A stretch of 64,000 nucleotides of DNA, from contig NZ_LT835161.1 of assembly GCF_900169715.1 (NCBI RefSeq), positions 372,001 through 436,000 of the forward strand. Reading direction: 5' to 3'. This DNA is from Kocuria massiliensis (lineage in GTDB: Bacteria > Actinomycetota > Actinomycetes > Actinomycetales > Micrococcaceae). Numbering within the stretch: the first letter of the stretch is position 1; every line of letters begins with the position of its first letter. Below are positions 17,384 to 25,707 of this stretch, piece by piece. Below the pieces are notes generated by a model that saw nothing but the letters and a program-made list of their open reading frames with translations, made no database searches and was not told the DNA's origin. Made by a program: the position numbers and the translations under genes.

Positions 17384-18241
17384 ATGTCTGCAGAGTCGGT
17401 TCCTGAAACGAGTCAGAGTCCGGAGCGTGGCCCCATCAGGTTCGTCGCGTTGGGGGACTCCTTCACGGAAGGGGTAGGGGACCCGGACCCGACGCGCCCC
17501 AATGGCGTTCGTGGCTGGGCGGACCGTGTGGCGGAGCAGCTCACCTTGCGATTCCCCAACACGACGTATGCCAATCTGGCGATTCGTGGCCGCACCATGG
17601 AACCGATTCTGGACGAGCAGATTGAGCCCGCGCTCGCCTTGGAACCCACCCTGGTCAGCATTTATGCCGGGGGTAACGACATCCTGCGCCCCAGCCTCGA
17701 CATCGACGAGATGATGGTCCATTACGAGGACGCGATTACTCGATTGCGTTCCAGTGGCGCCCACGTCTTTTCCTTCACGGGATTTGATGCGAAGAACTTT
17801 TACGGCGTCTTTAGAAGCACTCGTGGGCGCGCTGCCATTTACAACGAGCTGTTGCGGGAGATTGCTGATCGTCACGGGGTGATCTTGGTGGACTACTGGC
17901 GCATGAGCAAAGAATTCTCCGATCCGCGTTTGTGGTCGGTAGATCGTTTGCACATGAATTCTTTGGGGCACCGCAAGCTCGCGGGGAAGGTCCTCGAGAC
18001 GCTGGACGTGACCCCCGTCGTGGATCTGGGCTTGGAGACGTTACCGCAGTTGCGTCACGTCTCTCGGGTCGAGACCACCCGGGCCAACGTGGATTGGGTT
18101 CGCGAGTTCGCCCTCCCGTGGGTGGGCCGACGCCTGCGGGGGACGTCGTCGGGCGATGGAATGCAGCCTCGATATCCGGAATTGCAAACGCTCGAAGTGA
18201 CCGAATCGCGCGAATCCACGACCGTCGATTCCGGTGATTAA
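17384..18241 (+). CDS. SGNH/GDSL-type hydrolase
   Basis: 285 residues. Block I ALGDSFTEG carries the nucleophile S26; block III is YAGGNDILRP; the catalytic pair D187 and H190 lies in SVDRLHMNSLGH. No signal peptide or membrane helix, so it appears cytoplasmic. The last ~70 residues (after VDLGLE) extend beyond the catalytic fold and have no recognisable domain. Family members are esterases or lipases with varied substrates, and the neighbours do not suggest one. ATG at 17384 taken; a GTG one codon earlier is equally possible, and the ribosome binding site is weak. Confidence 0.8.
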   Translation: MSAESVPETSQSPERGPIRFVALGDSFTEGVGDPDPTRPNGVRGWADRVAEQLTLRFPNTTYANLAIRGRTMEPILDEQIEPALALEPTLVSIYAGGNDILRPSLDIDEMMVHYEDAITRLRSSGAHVFSFTGFDAKNFYGVFRSTRGRAAIYNELLREIADRHGVILVDYWRMSKEFSDPRLWSVDRLHMNSLGHRKLAGKVLETLDVTPVVDLGLETLPQLRHVSRVETTRANVDWVREFALPWVGRRLRGTSSGDGMQPRYPELQTLEVTESRESTTVDSGD

Positions 18242-18264
18242 GGCCATGTTCACCGGCTGACAGG

Positions 18265-18293
18265 TTGCTTAAGGGCCCGTAATTCCATAGTAT
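18265..18293 (+). promoter_or_regulatory. Possible promoter of the L28-L33-S14 operon
   Basis: TTGCTT (18265-18270), a 17-bp spacer and TAGTAT (18288-18293) form a weak sigma-A-like pair about 220 bp before rpmB. The rest of the 18242-18516 gap shows no gene, no clear hairpin and no palindromic Zur box. Confidence 0.25.
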
Positions 18294-18516
18294 TTAACGC
18301 TGTCGTAGTGGTGAGTCCACCTCTCGGCACCGAAGAAAGCTTCACCGTTATCCCGCGGCGGGGGCGACACCTGAAAATCTCACGCAGGCGTCTGCTCCAC
18401 ACTCAGGCCCGGCGAATAACCCGGTGCTCTAAGTAGGTGACGGAGCGCTCGGAATGCCCGCCTTCGTACGGGCAACAACTGCGCACCGTCATTTTGTCAA
18501 CATTGGAGGAGAAACT

Positions 18517-18753
18517 ATGGCAGCCGTCTGCCAGGTGACCGGAGCTGTTCCCGGCTTTGGACACAGCATTTCGCACTCGCACCGCCGCACCAAGCGCCGG
18601 TTCGACCCGAACATTCAAAAGAAGCGCTACTGGGTCCCGTCCCTTCGCCGCAACGTCACCTTGAACGTGTCCGCTAAGGGCATCAAGGTCATCGACGCTC
18701 GTGGCATCGACGCGGTCGTAGCGGACATCCTTGCACGCGGGGAGAAGATTTAA
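18517..18753 (+). CDS. rpmB: 50S ribosomal protein L28
   Basis: 78 residues, a full-length bacterial L28 ([20 protein letters not shown], then [17 protein letters not shown]). It has one cysteine (C5) and no CxxC pair, so it is a zinc-independent form. GGAGGAG lies 5 bases before the ATG. First of three small ribosomal genes packed at 2- to 5-bp gaps. In mycobacteria and Streptomyces this cysteine-lacking set is a zinc-starvation paralogue group under Zur; whether these are the only copies here cannot be told from the window. Confidence 0.95.
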   Translation: MAAVCQVTGAVPGFGHSISHSHRRTKRRFDPNIQKKRYWVPSLRRNVTLNVSAKGIKVIDARGIDAVVADILARGEKI

Positions 18754-18755
18754 GC

Positions 18756-18926
18756 ATGGCATCGAATACCAAGGACGTTCGTCCGATCATCAAGCTGAAG
18801 TCAACTGCCGGCACCGGTTACACCTACGTGACCCGCAAGAACCGTCGCAATAACCCGGATCGCCTGGTCATGAAGAAGTACGACCCGGTCGTCCGCAAGC
18901 ACGTCGATTTCCGAGAGGAGCGCTAA
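18756..18926 (+). CDS. rpmG: 50S ribosomal protein L33, zinc-free form
   Basis: 56 residues beginning [20 protein letters not shown] and ending HVDFREER. It contains no cysteine, so the zinc ribbon of the C+ form is absent. Begins two bases after the rpmB stop codon, with GGGGAG at the end of rpmB acting as ribosome binding site. Too short for many gene finders but clearly coding by family match. Confidence 0.95.
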   Translation: MASNTKDVRPIIKLKSTAGTGYTYVTRKNRRNNPDRLVMKKYDPVVRKHVDFREER

Positions 18927-18931
18927 GAGCA

Positions 18932-19237
18932 ATGGCCAAGAAGTCCAAGATCGCTCGCAACGAGCAGCGCAAGGTCATCGTTGAGCGCTACGCGGAAAAG
19001 CGTGCCGCCCTCAAGAAGACCCTTGTTGATGAGAACGCTACTCCGGAGGAGCGCGAAGAGGCCCGTTTGGGTCTCCAGAAGCTTCCCCGCAACGCGTCGC
19101 CCATCCGTGTCCGTAACCGCGACCAGATCGATGGTCGTCCCCGCGGCACGTTCCAGAAGTTCGGTATTTCCCGTGTTCGCTTCCGCCAGATGGCGCACCG
19201 TGGCGAATTGCCGGGAATTACCAAGTCCAGCTGGTAA
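18932..19237 (+). CDS. rpsN: 30S ribosomal protein S14, zinc-free long form
   Basis: 101 residues, the long S14 type with the C-terminal [20 protein letters not shown] segment. The long form lacks the CxxC-x-CxxC zinc finger of the 61-residue short form, and no cysteine is present. GAGGAGCG, at the end of rpmG, lies 9 bases upstream. Completes the cysteine-poor L28-L33-S14 operon. Confidence 0.95.
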   Translation: MAKKSKIARNEQRKVIVERYAEKRAALKKTLVDENATPEEREEARLGLQKLPRNASPIRVRNRDQIDGRPRGTFQKFGISRVRFRQMAHRGELPGITKSSW

Positions 19238-19256
19238 TTTTTCGGGTGTAGGCCGG

Positions 19257-19286
19257 TATAGTCGGCTTGAGCCAAGAAAATTCAAG
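19257..19286 (+). promoter_or_regulatory. hup promoter with HAIR-like inverted repeat
   Basis: TATAGT (19257-19262) is a good -10 box. Directly after it, CTTGAGC (19266-19272), a 7-base spacer and ATTCAAG (19280-19286) match the HspR operator consensus CTTGAGT-N7-ACTCAAG with one mismatch in each arm. Binding of HspR is only an inference. Confidence 0.45.
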
Positions 19287-19305
19287 TCTCAGGAGGGACA
19301 CAGAT

Positions 19306-19590
19306 ATGGCTAAGAACCGTAGCGAACTCGTTGCAGAGGTTGCCGAGAAGTCCGGCATGAGCCAGGCCGCCGTGAATGGCGTTTTGGATGCCGTCTTCCA
19401 GGTGTTTGAATCCTCGGTTTCCAAGGGCGAGAAGATCACTATCCCCGGTTGGCTCTCGGTCGAGCGCACCGACCGTGCCGCTCGCACCGGTCGTAACCCG
19501 CAGACCGGCGAAGCCATCAAGATTCCCGCCGGTCACGGCGTGAAGCTGAGCGCCGGTTCCAAGCTGAAGGCAGCTGTCGCCAAGAAGTAG
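19306..19590 (+). CDS. hup: DNA-binding protein HU
   Basis: 94 residues, a complete HU/IHF fold (MAKNRSELVAEVAEKSG at the start, then TIPGWLSVERTDRAARTGRN and PQTG forming the DNA-inserting arm, closing with KLSAGSKLKAAVAKK). It has no alanine/lysine-rich C-terminal extension of the mycobacterial HupB type. Compacts and bends DNA in the nucleoid. AGGAGGG lies 8 bases upstream of the ATG. It has its own -10 box and a strong terminator, so it appears monocistronic although it follows rpsN by only 68 bp. Confidence 0.95.
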   Translation: MAKNRSELVAEVAEKSGMSQAAVNGVLDAVFQVFESSVSKGEKITIPGWLSVERTDRAARTGRNPQTGEAIKIPAGHGVKLSAGSKLKAAVAKK

Positions 19591-19612
19591 TCCTCCGAGA
19601 CTGCTGAGCTTC

Positions 19613-19648
19613 AAAGGCCCCGTATCCCTCATGGGATGCGGGGCCTTT
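19613..19648 (+). terminator. Terminator of hup
   Basis: A 16-bp stem with one G-T pair (AAAGGCCCCGTATCCC at 19613-19628 with 19633-19648) and a 4-base loop, ending in TTT on the descending arm. Confidence 0.85.
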
Positions 19649-19827
19649 GCCATGCCGTGAGCCGAACGATGCGTCTCCATTCACGGGGTGCCCTCGCGAA
19701 GCATAGGTCACTGCCAACGCCCGACGGCGTGCCGAATCCGTTGGTAGACTGACGCCGGAGTGACCGCGACGTCGTGGCCCCTCACAATCGCTCGTCATCA
19801 CAGAAGAATCGCAGGGGGTGGATCATC

Positions 19828-20469
19828 GTGACACATCAACGTGCTCCGAGATCCCGGCTGTCACTTCTGAGACGAGGCTGGCTGGTGGCCACGATTGCAA
19901 CCTTCACCGGTGTGGCGTCCCACGTCCTCGCGATGGGGCACGCGCCGGGAATCGTCTTGATTCTCGTGTGTTGGGCTCTGTCGGGCATGTTGTCGGTTCT
20001 TGCCGCCGCTTTGCGGGGCTCGGCACTGTCGACGGCGCTCGGAGTCCTGGTCACCCAAGGCGTCCTGCATTTCCTCTTCGCCCAGGCGGGCCAAGGCGTG
20101 GTGATGGCTCCCTCCGGGGGAGGGTCGGCCATGATGATGCACCAGCACATGTCCCACGGATCCGGCTCGATGTCGGTCACGGGCATGGCCCACGGCGACG
20201 TGATGTCGCCGGCCATGATTCTGACGCACTCGCTCGCGGCTGTCCTGACGTACGTGGCGATTCGGCGTGGGGATGAGGCTGTCGTCATTCTTCGGCGGGC
20301 CGTGCACCTTGGCCTGCAATGGCTCGCGCCTCTGCCGCCGCGCCGCGTGGAGATCGCTCGTGCGCCCCGGCCACTGCTGTGTGGCGCGCCGTTGCGCGTG
20401 CGAATCCAGAGTTTCTTCCCTGGCCCCACCTCGCCACGGGGACCGCCCGCTCTCTCCGCTTTCGCTTAA
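19828..20469 (+). CDS. Met/His-rich membrane protein of a copper cluster
   Basis: 213 residues from a GTG preceded by AGGGGGTGG. Four hydrophobic stretches are visible (LVATIATFTGVASHVLAM, GIVLILVCWALSGMLSVLAA, LGVLVTQGVLHFLFAQ and MILTHSLAAVLTYVAI). Between the third and fourth is a loop packed with methionine and histidine (SAMMMHQHMSHGSGSMSV followed by TGMAHGD), typical of a Cu(I)/Cu(II)-binding segment facing outside. The last ~45 residues are proline- and arginine-rich and cytoplasmic. I do not recognise a named family. It is the first gene before copC, so a copper-sensing or copper-transfer role is inferred from composition and position. Confidence 0.65.
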   Translation: MTHQRAPRSRLSLLRRGWLVATIATFTGVASHVLAMGHAPGIVLILVCWALSGMLSVLAAALRGSALSTALGVLVTQGVLHFLFAQAGQGVVMAPSGGGSAMMMHQHMSHGSGSMSVTGMAHGDVMSPAMILTHSLAAVLTYVAIRRGDEAVVILRRAVHLGLQWLAPLPPRRVEIARAPRPLLCGAPLRVRIQSFFPGPTSPRGPPALSAFA

Positions 20470-20547
20470 ACATTCAATACTCCGGAATCCGCTCTGGGAC
20501 ACCTGCCCGCGGACCGGAGAATCCAGCGATGAAAGAGAGAGCCAGTC

Positions 20548-21192
20548 ATGGCTATATCGACTCAGACGAAACTGAGAACACACCATAAGAAGCCGCGCAG
20601 TATTGCCGCCGTCATAGCGACCGTGTTTATGGCATGCGCCGTCCTGTTCATGGGTGGAACGGCCGCCCAAGCCCACGACCAATTGGTCGGCACCGACCCG
20701 CAGCAGGATGCAACGGTCGAAACCGCACCGGATCACGTGACGCTCACCTATTCCGGTGAAATTACCCAAGTCCAAAACGGTAACAAGGTCATCGTGACCG
20801 ATTCGCACGGAAAAACCGTGAGCACGGGCGACCCCACGGTCAATGGCCGTGAGGTCACTCAGAAGATCAAGTCCGACGCCACGGATGAAACCTACAAGGT
20901 TGCGTGGCGCGTCGTTTCGCAGGATGGCCACCCCATCGAGGGGGCCTTCAACTTCACGGTGGGCAAGGGCGGATCCGGCGATGCGTCGTCGTCCAGCGCC
21001 GGTGCCTCCAATGAGGCCAGCCCGAACGCTTCTTCCGGTTCCTCGGATTCCGAAGCTTCCAACTCGGGAGTCCCGCTGTGGGTGAGCGGTGTCATTGGCG
21101 CCATCATCGCCCTCGGCATTGTGGCCATTGTCGCGCTTCTTCTGGCGCGGAACCGAGCACGGAAAAACGACGAACAGAACGGACGGAAGTAA
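20548..21192 (+). CDS. CopC-domain copper-binding protein, membrane anchored
   Basis: 214 residues. The signal peptide ends TAAQA before H43, so the mature protein would start with histidine, the first ligand of the CopC Cu(II) site; a second ligand is in the conserved QDGHPIEG. The CopC beta-barrel covers about residues 43-137. A serine/alanine/asparagine-rich linker follows, then one transmembrane helix (LWVSGVIGAIIALGIVAIVA) and a basic tail, giving an outside-facing anchored protein. It probably hands copper to the CopD domain encoded downstream. Confidence 0.88.
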   Translation: MAISTQTKLRTHHKKPRSIAAVIATVFMACAVLFMGGTAAQAHDQLVGTDPQQDATVETAPDHVTLTYSGEITQVQNGNKVIVTDSHGKTVSTGDPTVNGREVTQKIKSDATDETYKVAWRVVSQDGHPIEGAFNFTVGKGGSGDASSSSAGASNEASPNASSGSSDSEASNSGVPLWVSGVIGAIIALGIVAIVALLLARNRARKNDEQNGRK

Positions 21193-21198
21193 CCCATC

Positions 21199-21855
21199 AT
21201 GAAGAATTCACGACACCTCTTGGCGCCCGTCGTCGTTTTGGCGGCCGCAACCCTGACCCTCACGGCATGTGGTGGGGCGCAGGAAGCCTCTCAGAACTCG
21301 TCGAGCTCAAGCTCGGCTTCGGCCTCCTCCTCGGACACGGGGCTGAAGATCGAGCAGCCGTGGGCCAAAGCTGCAAAGACCGGTATGACGGCCGTGTTCG
21401 GCAAGTTGACCAACACGACCGACCACGACATCGTCATCTCCTCGGCGACCACGAACGCATCGGACGAGGTTCAGCTCCACGAGACCGTGATCGACCCGAA
21501 AACGGGTGGGTCGTCGATGCAGGAGAAGAAGGACGGTTTCACGCTCAAGCCAGGGGAGACGAAAGAGCTCAAGCCGGGCGGTGACCACATCATGTTGATG
21601 AAGCTCAAGTGTTCCCTGCTCGCCGGAGACAGCCTTAAGGTCACGCTCAACGTGAAGGACGGTCAGTCCGTGGTCATGGACGCACCGATTCGTGACTACA
21701 CGGGGGCAAAGGAAAACTACGACCCCTCTCAGGGATCCGACTCGTCCGAGCACAGCATGGATCACGGTTCGTCGCACAACATGGACCACGGATCCGGAGA
21801 CGACATGTCCTCCATGAGCTCGGGGGAGAGCGAACTGCCGAGCTGCTCGTCGTAG
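21199..21855 (+). CDS. PCuAC-type copper chaperone lipoprotein
   Basis: 218 residues. Lipobox LTAC with C24; a serine-rich linker follows, then the PCuAC fold with the Cu(I) ligand set H..M..HxM (LHETVIDPKTGGSSMQEKK and DHIMLM). A second metal-binding feature is a C-terminal tail of MDHGS-like units (SMDHGSSHNMDHGSGDDMSS). PCuAC/ECuC proteins deliver Cu(I) to cytochrome c oxidase and other extracytoplasmic cuproenzymes. Starts 6 bp after the CopC gene, 11 bp before the DyP gene. Confidence 0.88.
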   Translation: MKNSRHLLAPVVVLAAATLTLTACGGAQEASQNSSSSSSASASSSDTGLKIEQPWAKAAKTGMTAVFGKLTNTTDHDIVISSATTNASDEVQLHETVIDPKTGGSSMQEKKDGFTLKPGETKELKPGGDHIMLMKLKCSLLAGDSLKVTLNVKDGQSVVMDAPIRDYTGAKENYDPSQGSDSSEHSMDHGSSHNMDHGSGDDMSSMSSGESELPSCSS

Positions 21856-21866
21856 GGGCAGGTCAC

Positions 21867-23189
21867 ATGTCCAACGATCAGAATGAGACGGCTCGACGGC
21901 GTTCGCTGTTTAGTCGAAGAAATCTGCTGATCGGGGGCGCCACCGCGTCCGCGGGTGCCGTTGCCGGGGTGGGCATTGAGCTCGCCCATCGCGGCGGCAC
22001 CTCCGGAAACAACGCCGGGAGCGACGGTCATGAGGGTAACCCTCAGGCCGTCGCGTCCGGCGACGCGCCCCTGGCCTCGTCCCGAGTGACCTTCGGTGGA
22101 AAACGACAGGCCGGTGTTGCGACGCCGGCCCCGGCTTTTGGGAACTTCATCGGGTTGCGCCTTCGACCCTCCGTGGGCGCATCGGATATCAAGCGTCTGC
22201 TTCGAATCCTCAGCGAAGACGCACGGGAATTGATGTCGGGACGTGCCCCGATCAACGACCAAGAACCGGAGCTGGCCGCGATCAGTGCCAACCTGACGAT
22301 CACGCTTGGTTTCGGGGAACGGATCTTCGACGTCGTCAATCCGGGTGCCAAGCCGTCGTGGCTCAAGCCGTTGCCGGCCTTCGAAAAGATCGACAAACTC
22401 TCCGACGAGTGGGGAGCCGCCGATCTTCTCCTGCAACTGTGTTGCGATGACAAGGTCACGTTGGCCCATGCTCAGCGCATGTTGTTGAAAGAAACCCGCA
22501 GCTTCGGGACCGTCCATTGGGTGCAGGATGGCTTTCGCAATTCGGCGGGATCTCTGAAAAAGGGAACCACGATGCGGAATCTGTTCGGGCAGGTGGATGG
22601 AACCATCAACCCGACCACCGAGGACTCCAGCATGGACGACGTCGTGTACGGGAATATGGACGGGCTCAAGCCGTGGGTCGACGGCGGCACCTCACTCGTC
22701 CTTCGCCGGATTCACATGAATGTTGACACCTGGGACGAAGTCGATGTTCCGGGGCGTGAGGACGCCATCGGGAGGAAACTGTCGAATGGGGCACCGTTGA
22801 CGGGTCAGAAAGAAACCGATCCTGCCGATCTTTCAGCCACAACCCCCATCGGGTTTCCGGTGATCGCGGATTACGCCCACATTCGGCGGGCCACCGCTCA
22901 GGCTCCGCACGAGAAAATATTGAGACGACCGTACAATTATGATTTGCCGGTTTCTCATGCATCTGGCCTAGCGAAGGCCGGATCGAGCACCGGTGGAGTC
23001 AGCCAAACGGGCCTCATCTTCGCCTCGTATCAAGCCGATCCCATCAAACAGTTCGTGCCTATCCAGCAGCGACTGGCCGAACTGGACATGCTCAATACCT
23101 GGACCGTTCCGATTGGGTCCGCCGTTTTCGCAATTCCTCCGGGATGCGAGGACGATGGGTTCGTCGGAGATTTCCTGTTCAAGGAATGA
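21867..23189 (+). CDS. Tat-exported dye-decolorizing peroxidase
   Basis: 440 residues. The twin-arginine signal SRRNLLIGGATASAG (R17, R18) exports the folded haem enzyme. The DyP signature GxxDG is at 241-245 with the distal aspartate D244; the proximal haem ligand is H338 in DYAHIRRA. Class A (EfeB/DtpA-like). In Streptomyces lividans a similar peroxidase, DtpA, is encoded with CopC/CopD and a PCuAC-type chaperone and takes part in maturing a copper oxidase; the gene order here is alike, so a copper-linked role is more likely than EfeUOB-type iron uptake, whose other genes are absent. Confidence 0.9.
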   Translation: MSNDQNETARRRSLFSRRNLLIGGATASAGAVAGVGIELAHRGGTSGNNAGSDGHEGNPQAVASGDAPLASSRVTFGGKRQAGVATPAPAFGNFIGLRLRPSVGASDIKRLLRILSEDARELMSGRAPINDQEPELAAISANLTITLGFGERIFDVVNPGAKPSWLKPLPAFEKIDKLSDEWGAADLLLQLCCDDKVTLAHAQRMLLKETRSFGTVHWVQDGFRNSAGSLKKGTTMRNLFGQVDGTINPTTEDSSMDDVVYGNMDGLKPWVDGGTSLVLRRIHMNVDTWDEVDVPGREDAIGRKLSNGAPLTGQKETDPADLSATTPIGFPVIADYAHIRRATAQAPHEKILRRPYNYDLPVSHASGLAKAGSSTGGVSQTGLIFASYQADPIKQFVPIQQRLAELDMLNTWTVPIGSAVFAIPPGCEDDGFVGDFLFKE

Positions 23190-23272
23190 TCCAGGCCGTC
23201 CTCCCTCCCTGGCCGCACCCGTGGCCCGGGCGGGAGGACACCACCACCGTTGACCGCCGATCCGAGGAACTG

Positions 23273-25543
23273 ATGACGCGTACCAAGGCGAACACCCCCA
23301 GCAAGGCCGGAACGCTGATGCGCGAGGCCCCGCAGGGTTTGGCTCGGGGACTCTACCGGCCCTGGCTGCTCGTGGCCCCGGCGGCGACGCTGGTCTTTCT
23401 CATCATTTCCCTCGTCGCGACGGGGATCTCTAATGCCACCGATCTCAATGATCCCGGTGCATTCGTGCGGTGGGCGCTTCCGGTGGCCACCGCGATTCAC
23501 AACCTGTCGATGTCTGCGACCATCGGGGCGCTGGTGTTCGCCGTCTTCTTGATTCCCCGGTACGCTGCCGACGCCGCCGGCCAGCGCAAACGCCGACAGC
23601 GGCGCGCCCAGACCGTGGACGCGGACGTCATCAGCGTCGAAGATATGGCTTCCGCTTCTGCGGATGAAGCCCAGGAGCTCCTCGAGGCAGAGGACACGGG
23701 CAAAGCCGAATATCCTCCATTCACCGCGACCTTGAATTTTGGCGCCATCGCCGCGCTGACCTGGACCATCTCTGCCGTCGCGGTGTTGATTCTCGCTTAT
23801 GCGGACGTCTCCGGAACCAAGGTGGGCACCGACAAGGCCTTCACCTCGCAGCTCATCACCTACATGCAGTCGATTTCCGGGGGACAGGAACAAGCGACCA
23901 TCGTCGTGGTTGCCGCCGTCGTGACCACCCTGATCTTTGCCGTACGCCAACTGCTCGGATTGCTGATCACCTTGGGCGTCACGATGGTCGCCGTGACGGC
24001 CCTCGCCCTGAGCGGTCACTCCTCGGGCGGCGATGATCATATGGGCGCCGTGAATTCGCTAGGACTGCATTTGCTCGGCGTCAGCATCTGGTTCGGCGGA
24101 CTCATCGTGCTCACCTATTTGTCTCGTCAACTCACCGGGAAAGACGCGGGCACGGGAACCATGCCTGAGCGAACCCGTGGGAGCCGACCGACCTCGGAAC
24201 GTCGCGCGCCCATGGCGGTGGTCGTCTTGCACCGGTACTCGCAGTTGGCGTTGGCCGGATTCATCATGGTGTTCCTCTCCGGCATCATTAATTCGGAGAT
24301 CAGGATCTACGGCTGGGCCGACTTGGGCACCCCTTACGGATCCATGATTGTCGCCAAAGCGGCACTGACCCTCCTGCTCGGGATCGCCGGCGCCGCGCAT
24401 CGCCTGTACCTCATACCTCGCGTCGAATCGGGCGCGATCAAGGCCTTCCGCGGAATCTGGCAGGTCATTCTCGCCGAATTGATCATCATGGGGGCGGCCT
24501 CGGGCATCGCCGTGACGTTGTCCCGCTCGGCTCCGCCAGTTCCGGAACAATTGAAACCGGATGCTTCGCCGGCCCGCATCATCACGTGGTACGAGATGCC
24601 TCCGGAACCGACGACGGCTTCGTGGTTCACCACGTGGCGCTGGGACTGGATGTGGGTGGCCATTGCGATCTTCGCACTCGTCGCTTACGTGTGGGCTTTC
24701 ACCAAGGTGCGCTCGCGGGGTGTCTCCTGGAACCCCTTGCGGTTGTGCTCCTGGGCGATCGGACTGGCCCTCCTGACGTTCGCGACGTCGGGGTCCCTCA
24801 CCGTCTATTCCCGGGTCCTGTTCTCGGCCCACATGGTCGAACACATGCTGTTGACCATGATCATCCCGATCTTCCTGGTCCTGGGGGCACCCGTGACGCT
24901 ACTGTTGCGGGCGCTCCAGCCTCGGGCGGACGGCACGCGAGGGGCACGTGAGTGGATTCTTCGATTTACCCACTCGACGTGGGCCAAGGTGGTCACCAAC
25001 CCGATTTTTGCCGCGGTGAACTTCGCCGGGTCCATCGTGTTGTTTTACTTCACCCCGATCTTTGGGATTGCCCTGAAATACCATGTGGGCCACGAGTTCA
25101 TGATGGTGCACTTCCTCATGACGGGGTACATCTTCTTGCTTGTCTTGATTGGCATCGACCCGATTCCGAGGCGGCCGCAATTCGCGATTCGGCTCATTCT
25201 CCTCATCGCGACTCTCGGATACCACGCCTTTGTGGGTATCGCTTTGATGAGCTCCAATGCCCTTCTGCAAGCGTCGTGGTTCGGCAACGTTGGCCGTCCG
25301 TGGGGTCTGTCCGCGATCGCGGATCAAAAGCTCGGCGGTTCGATTATGTGGGGCATGGGAGAGATTCCGACGATGCTCATCGCCGTCGTGGTCGGCATCC
25401 AGTGGTCCATCGCAGATGGCCGTTTGGCCAAACGGATCGACCGCCAGGCGGATCGGGACGGCGACGCCGAGTTGGAAGCGTATAACGATATGTTTGCGCG
25501 CCTTAACGAGGGCGGCGAACCGGAGCCCCGGGCGAAGGATTGA
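23273..25543 (+). CDS. CopD-CtaG fusion, copper transport/oxidase assembly membrane protein
   Basis: 756 residues from an ATG with GAGGA 5 bases upstream; an in-frame start 129 bp earlier lies inside the DyP gene. The N-terminal half (to about 430) is a CopD-type multi-helix domain, interrupted after helix 2 by an acidic cytoplasmic insert of about 55 residues. The C-terminal half is a caa3_CtaG domain (SAHMVEHMLLTMIIPIFLVL, then YHVGHEFMMVHFLMTGY and GMGEIPTMLI) rich in His/Met within helices. Such fusions import copper and supply the CuB/CuA sites of cytochrome oxidase. Last gene of the copper cluster. Confidence 0.88.
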   Translation: MTRTKANTPSKAGTLMREAPQGLARGLYRPWLLVAPAATLVFLIISLVATGISNATDLNDPGAFVRWALPVATAIHNLSMSATIGALVFAVFLIPRYAADAAGQRKRRQRRAQTVDADVISVEDMASASADEAQELLEAEDTGKAEYPPFTATLNFGAIAALTWTISAVAVLILAYADVSGTKVGTDKAFTSQLITYMQSISGGQEQATIVVVAAVVTTLIFAVRQLLGLLITLGVTMVAVTALALSGHSSGGDDHMGAVNSLGLHLLGVSIWFGGLIVLTYLSRQLTGKDAGTGTMPERTRGSRPTSERRAPMAVVVLHRYSQLALAGFIMVFLSGIINSEIRIYGWADLGTPYGSMIVAKAALTLLLGIAGAAHRLYLIPRVESGAIKAFRGIWQVILAELIIMGAASGIAVTLSRSAPPVPEQLKPDASPARIITWYEMPPEPTTASWFTTWRWDWMWVAIAIFALVAYVWAFTKVRSRGVSWNPLRLCSWAIGLALLTFATSGSLTVYSRVLFSAHMVEHMLLTMIIPIFLVLGAPVTLLLRALQPRADGTRGAREWILRFTHSTWAKVVTNPIFAAVNFAGSIVLFYFTPIFGIALKYHVGHEFMMVHFLMTGYIFLLVLIGIDPIPRRPQFAIRLILLIATLGYHAFVGIALMSSNALLQASWFGNVGRPWGLSAIADQKLGGSIMWGMGEIPTMLIAVVVGIQWSIADGRLAKRIDRQADRDGDAELEAYNDMFARLNEGGEPEPRAKD

Positions 25544-25707
25544 TCATCCCCACGGTGCGTTGAACACGACGAAATATGACAGTTATCCACCAGCGGGTGA
25601 CGTCGGAGCGCAACACGGAACAACCGGGGGAGAAGGCTTGTTACTCTAACGCAAGCACACCGGTGGAATGGTATTCCCCGTGAGGATTTTTAAGGAAAGA
25701 GGATTCG

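Noticed and set aside
18372-18382. TGAAAATCTCA as a Zur box before rpmB
   Set aside because: Only the left half resembles the TGAAAATGATTTTCA palindrome; the right half is missing.
21867-23189. DyP gene as part of an EfeUOB iron-uptake system
   Set aside because: No EfeU permease or EfeO is encoded; the neighbours are copper proteins.
25583-25591. TTATCCACC, one base from a DnaA box
   Set aside because: A single isolated near-match with no further boxes, no AT-rich unwinding element and no dnaA/dnaN nearby; not an origin.
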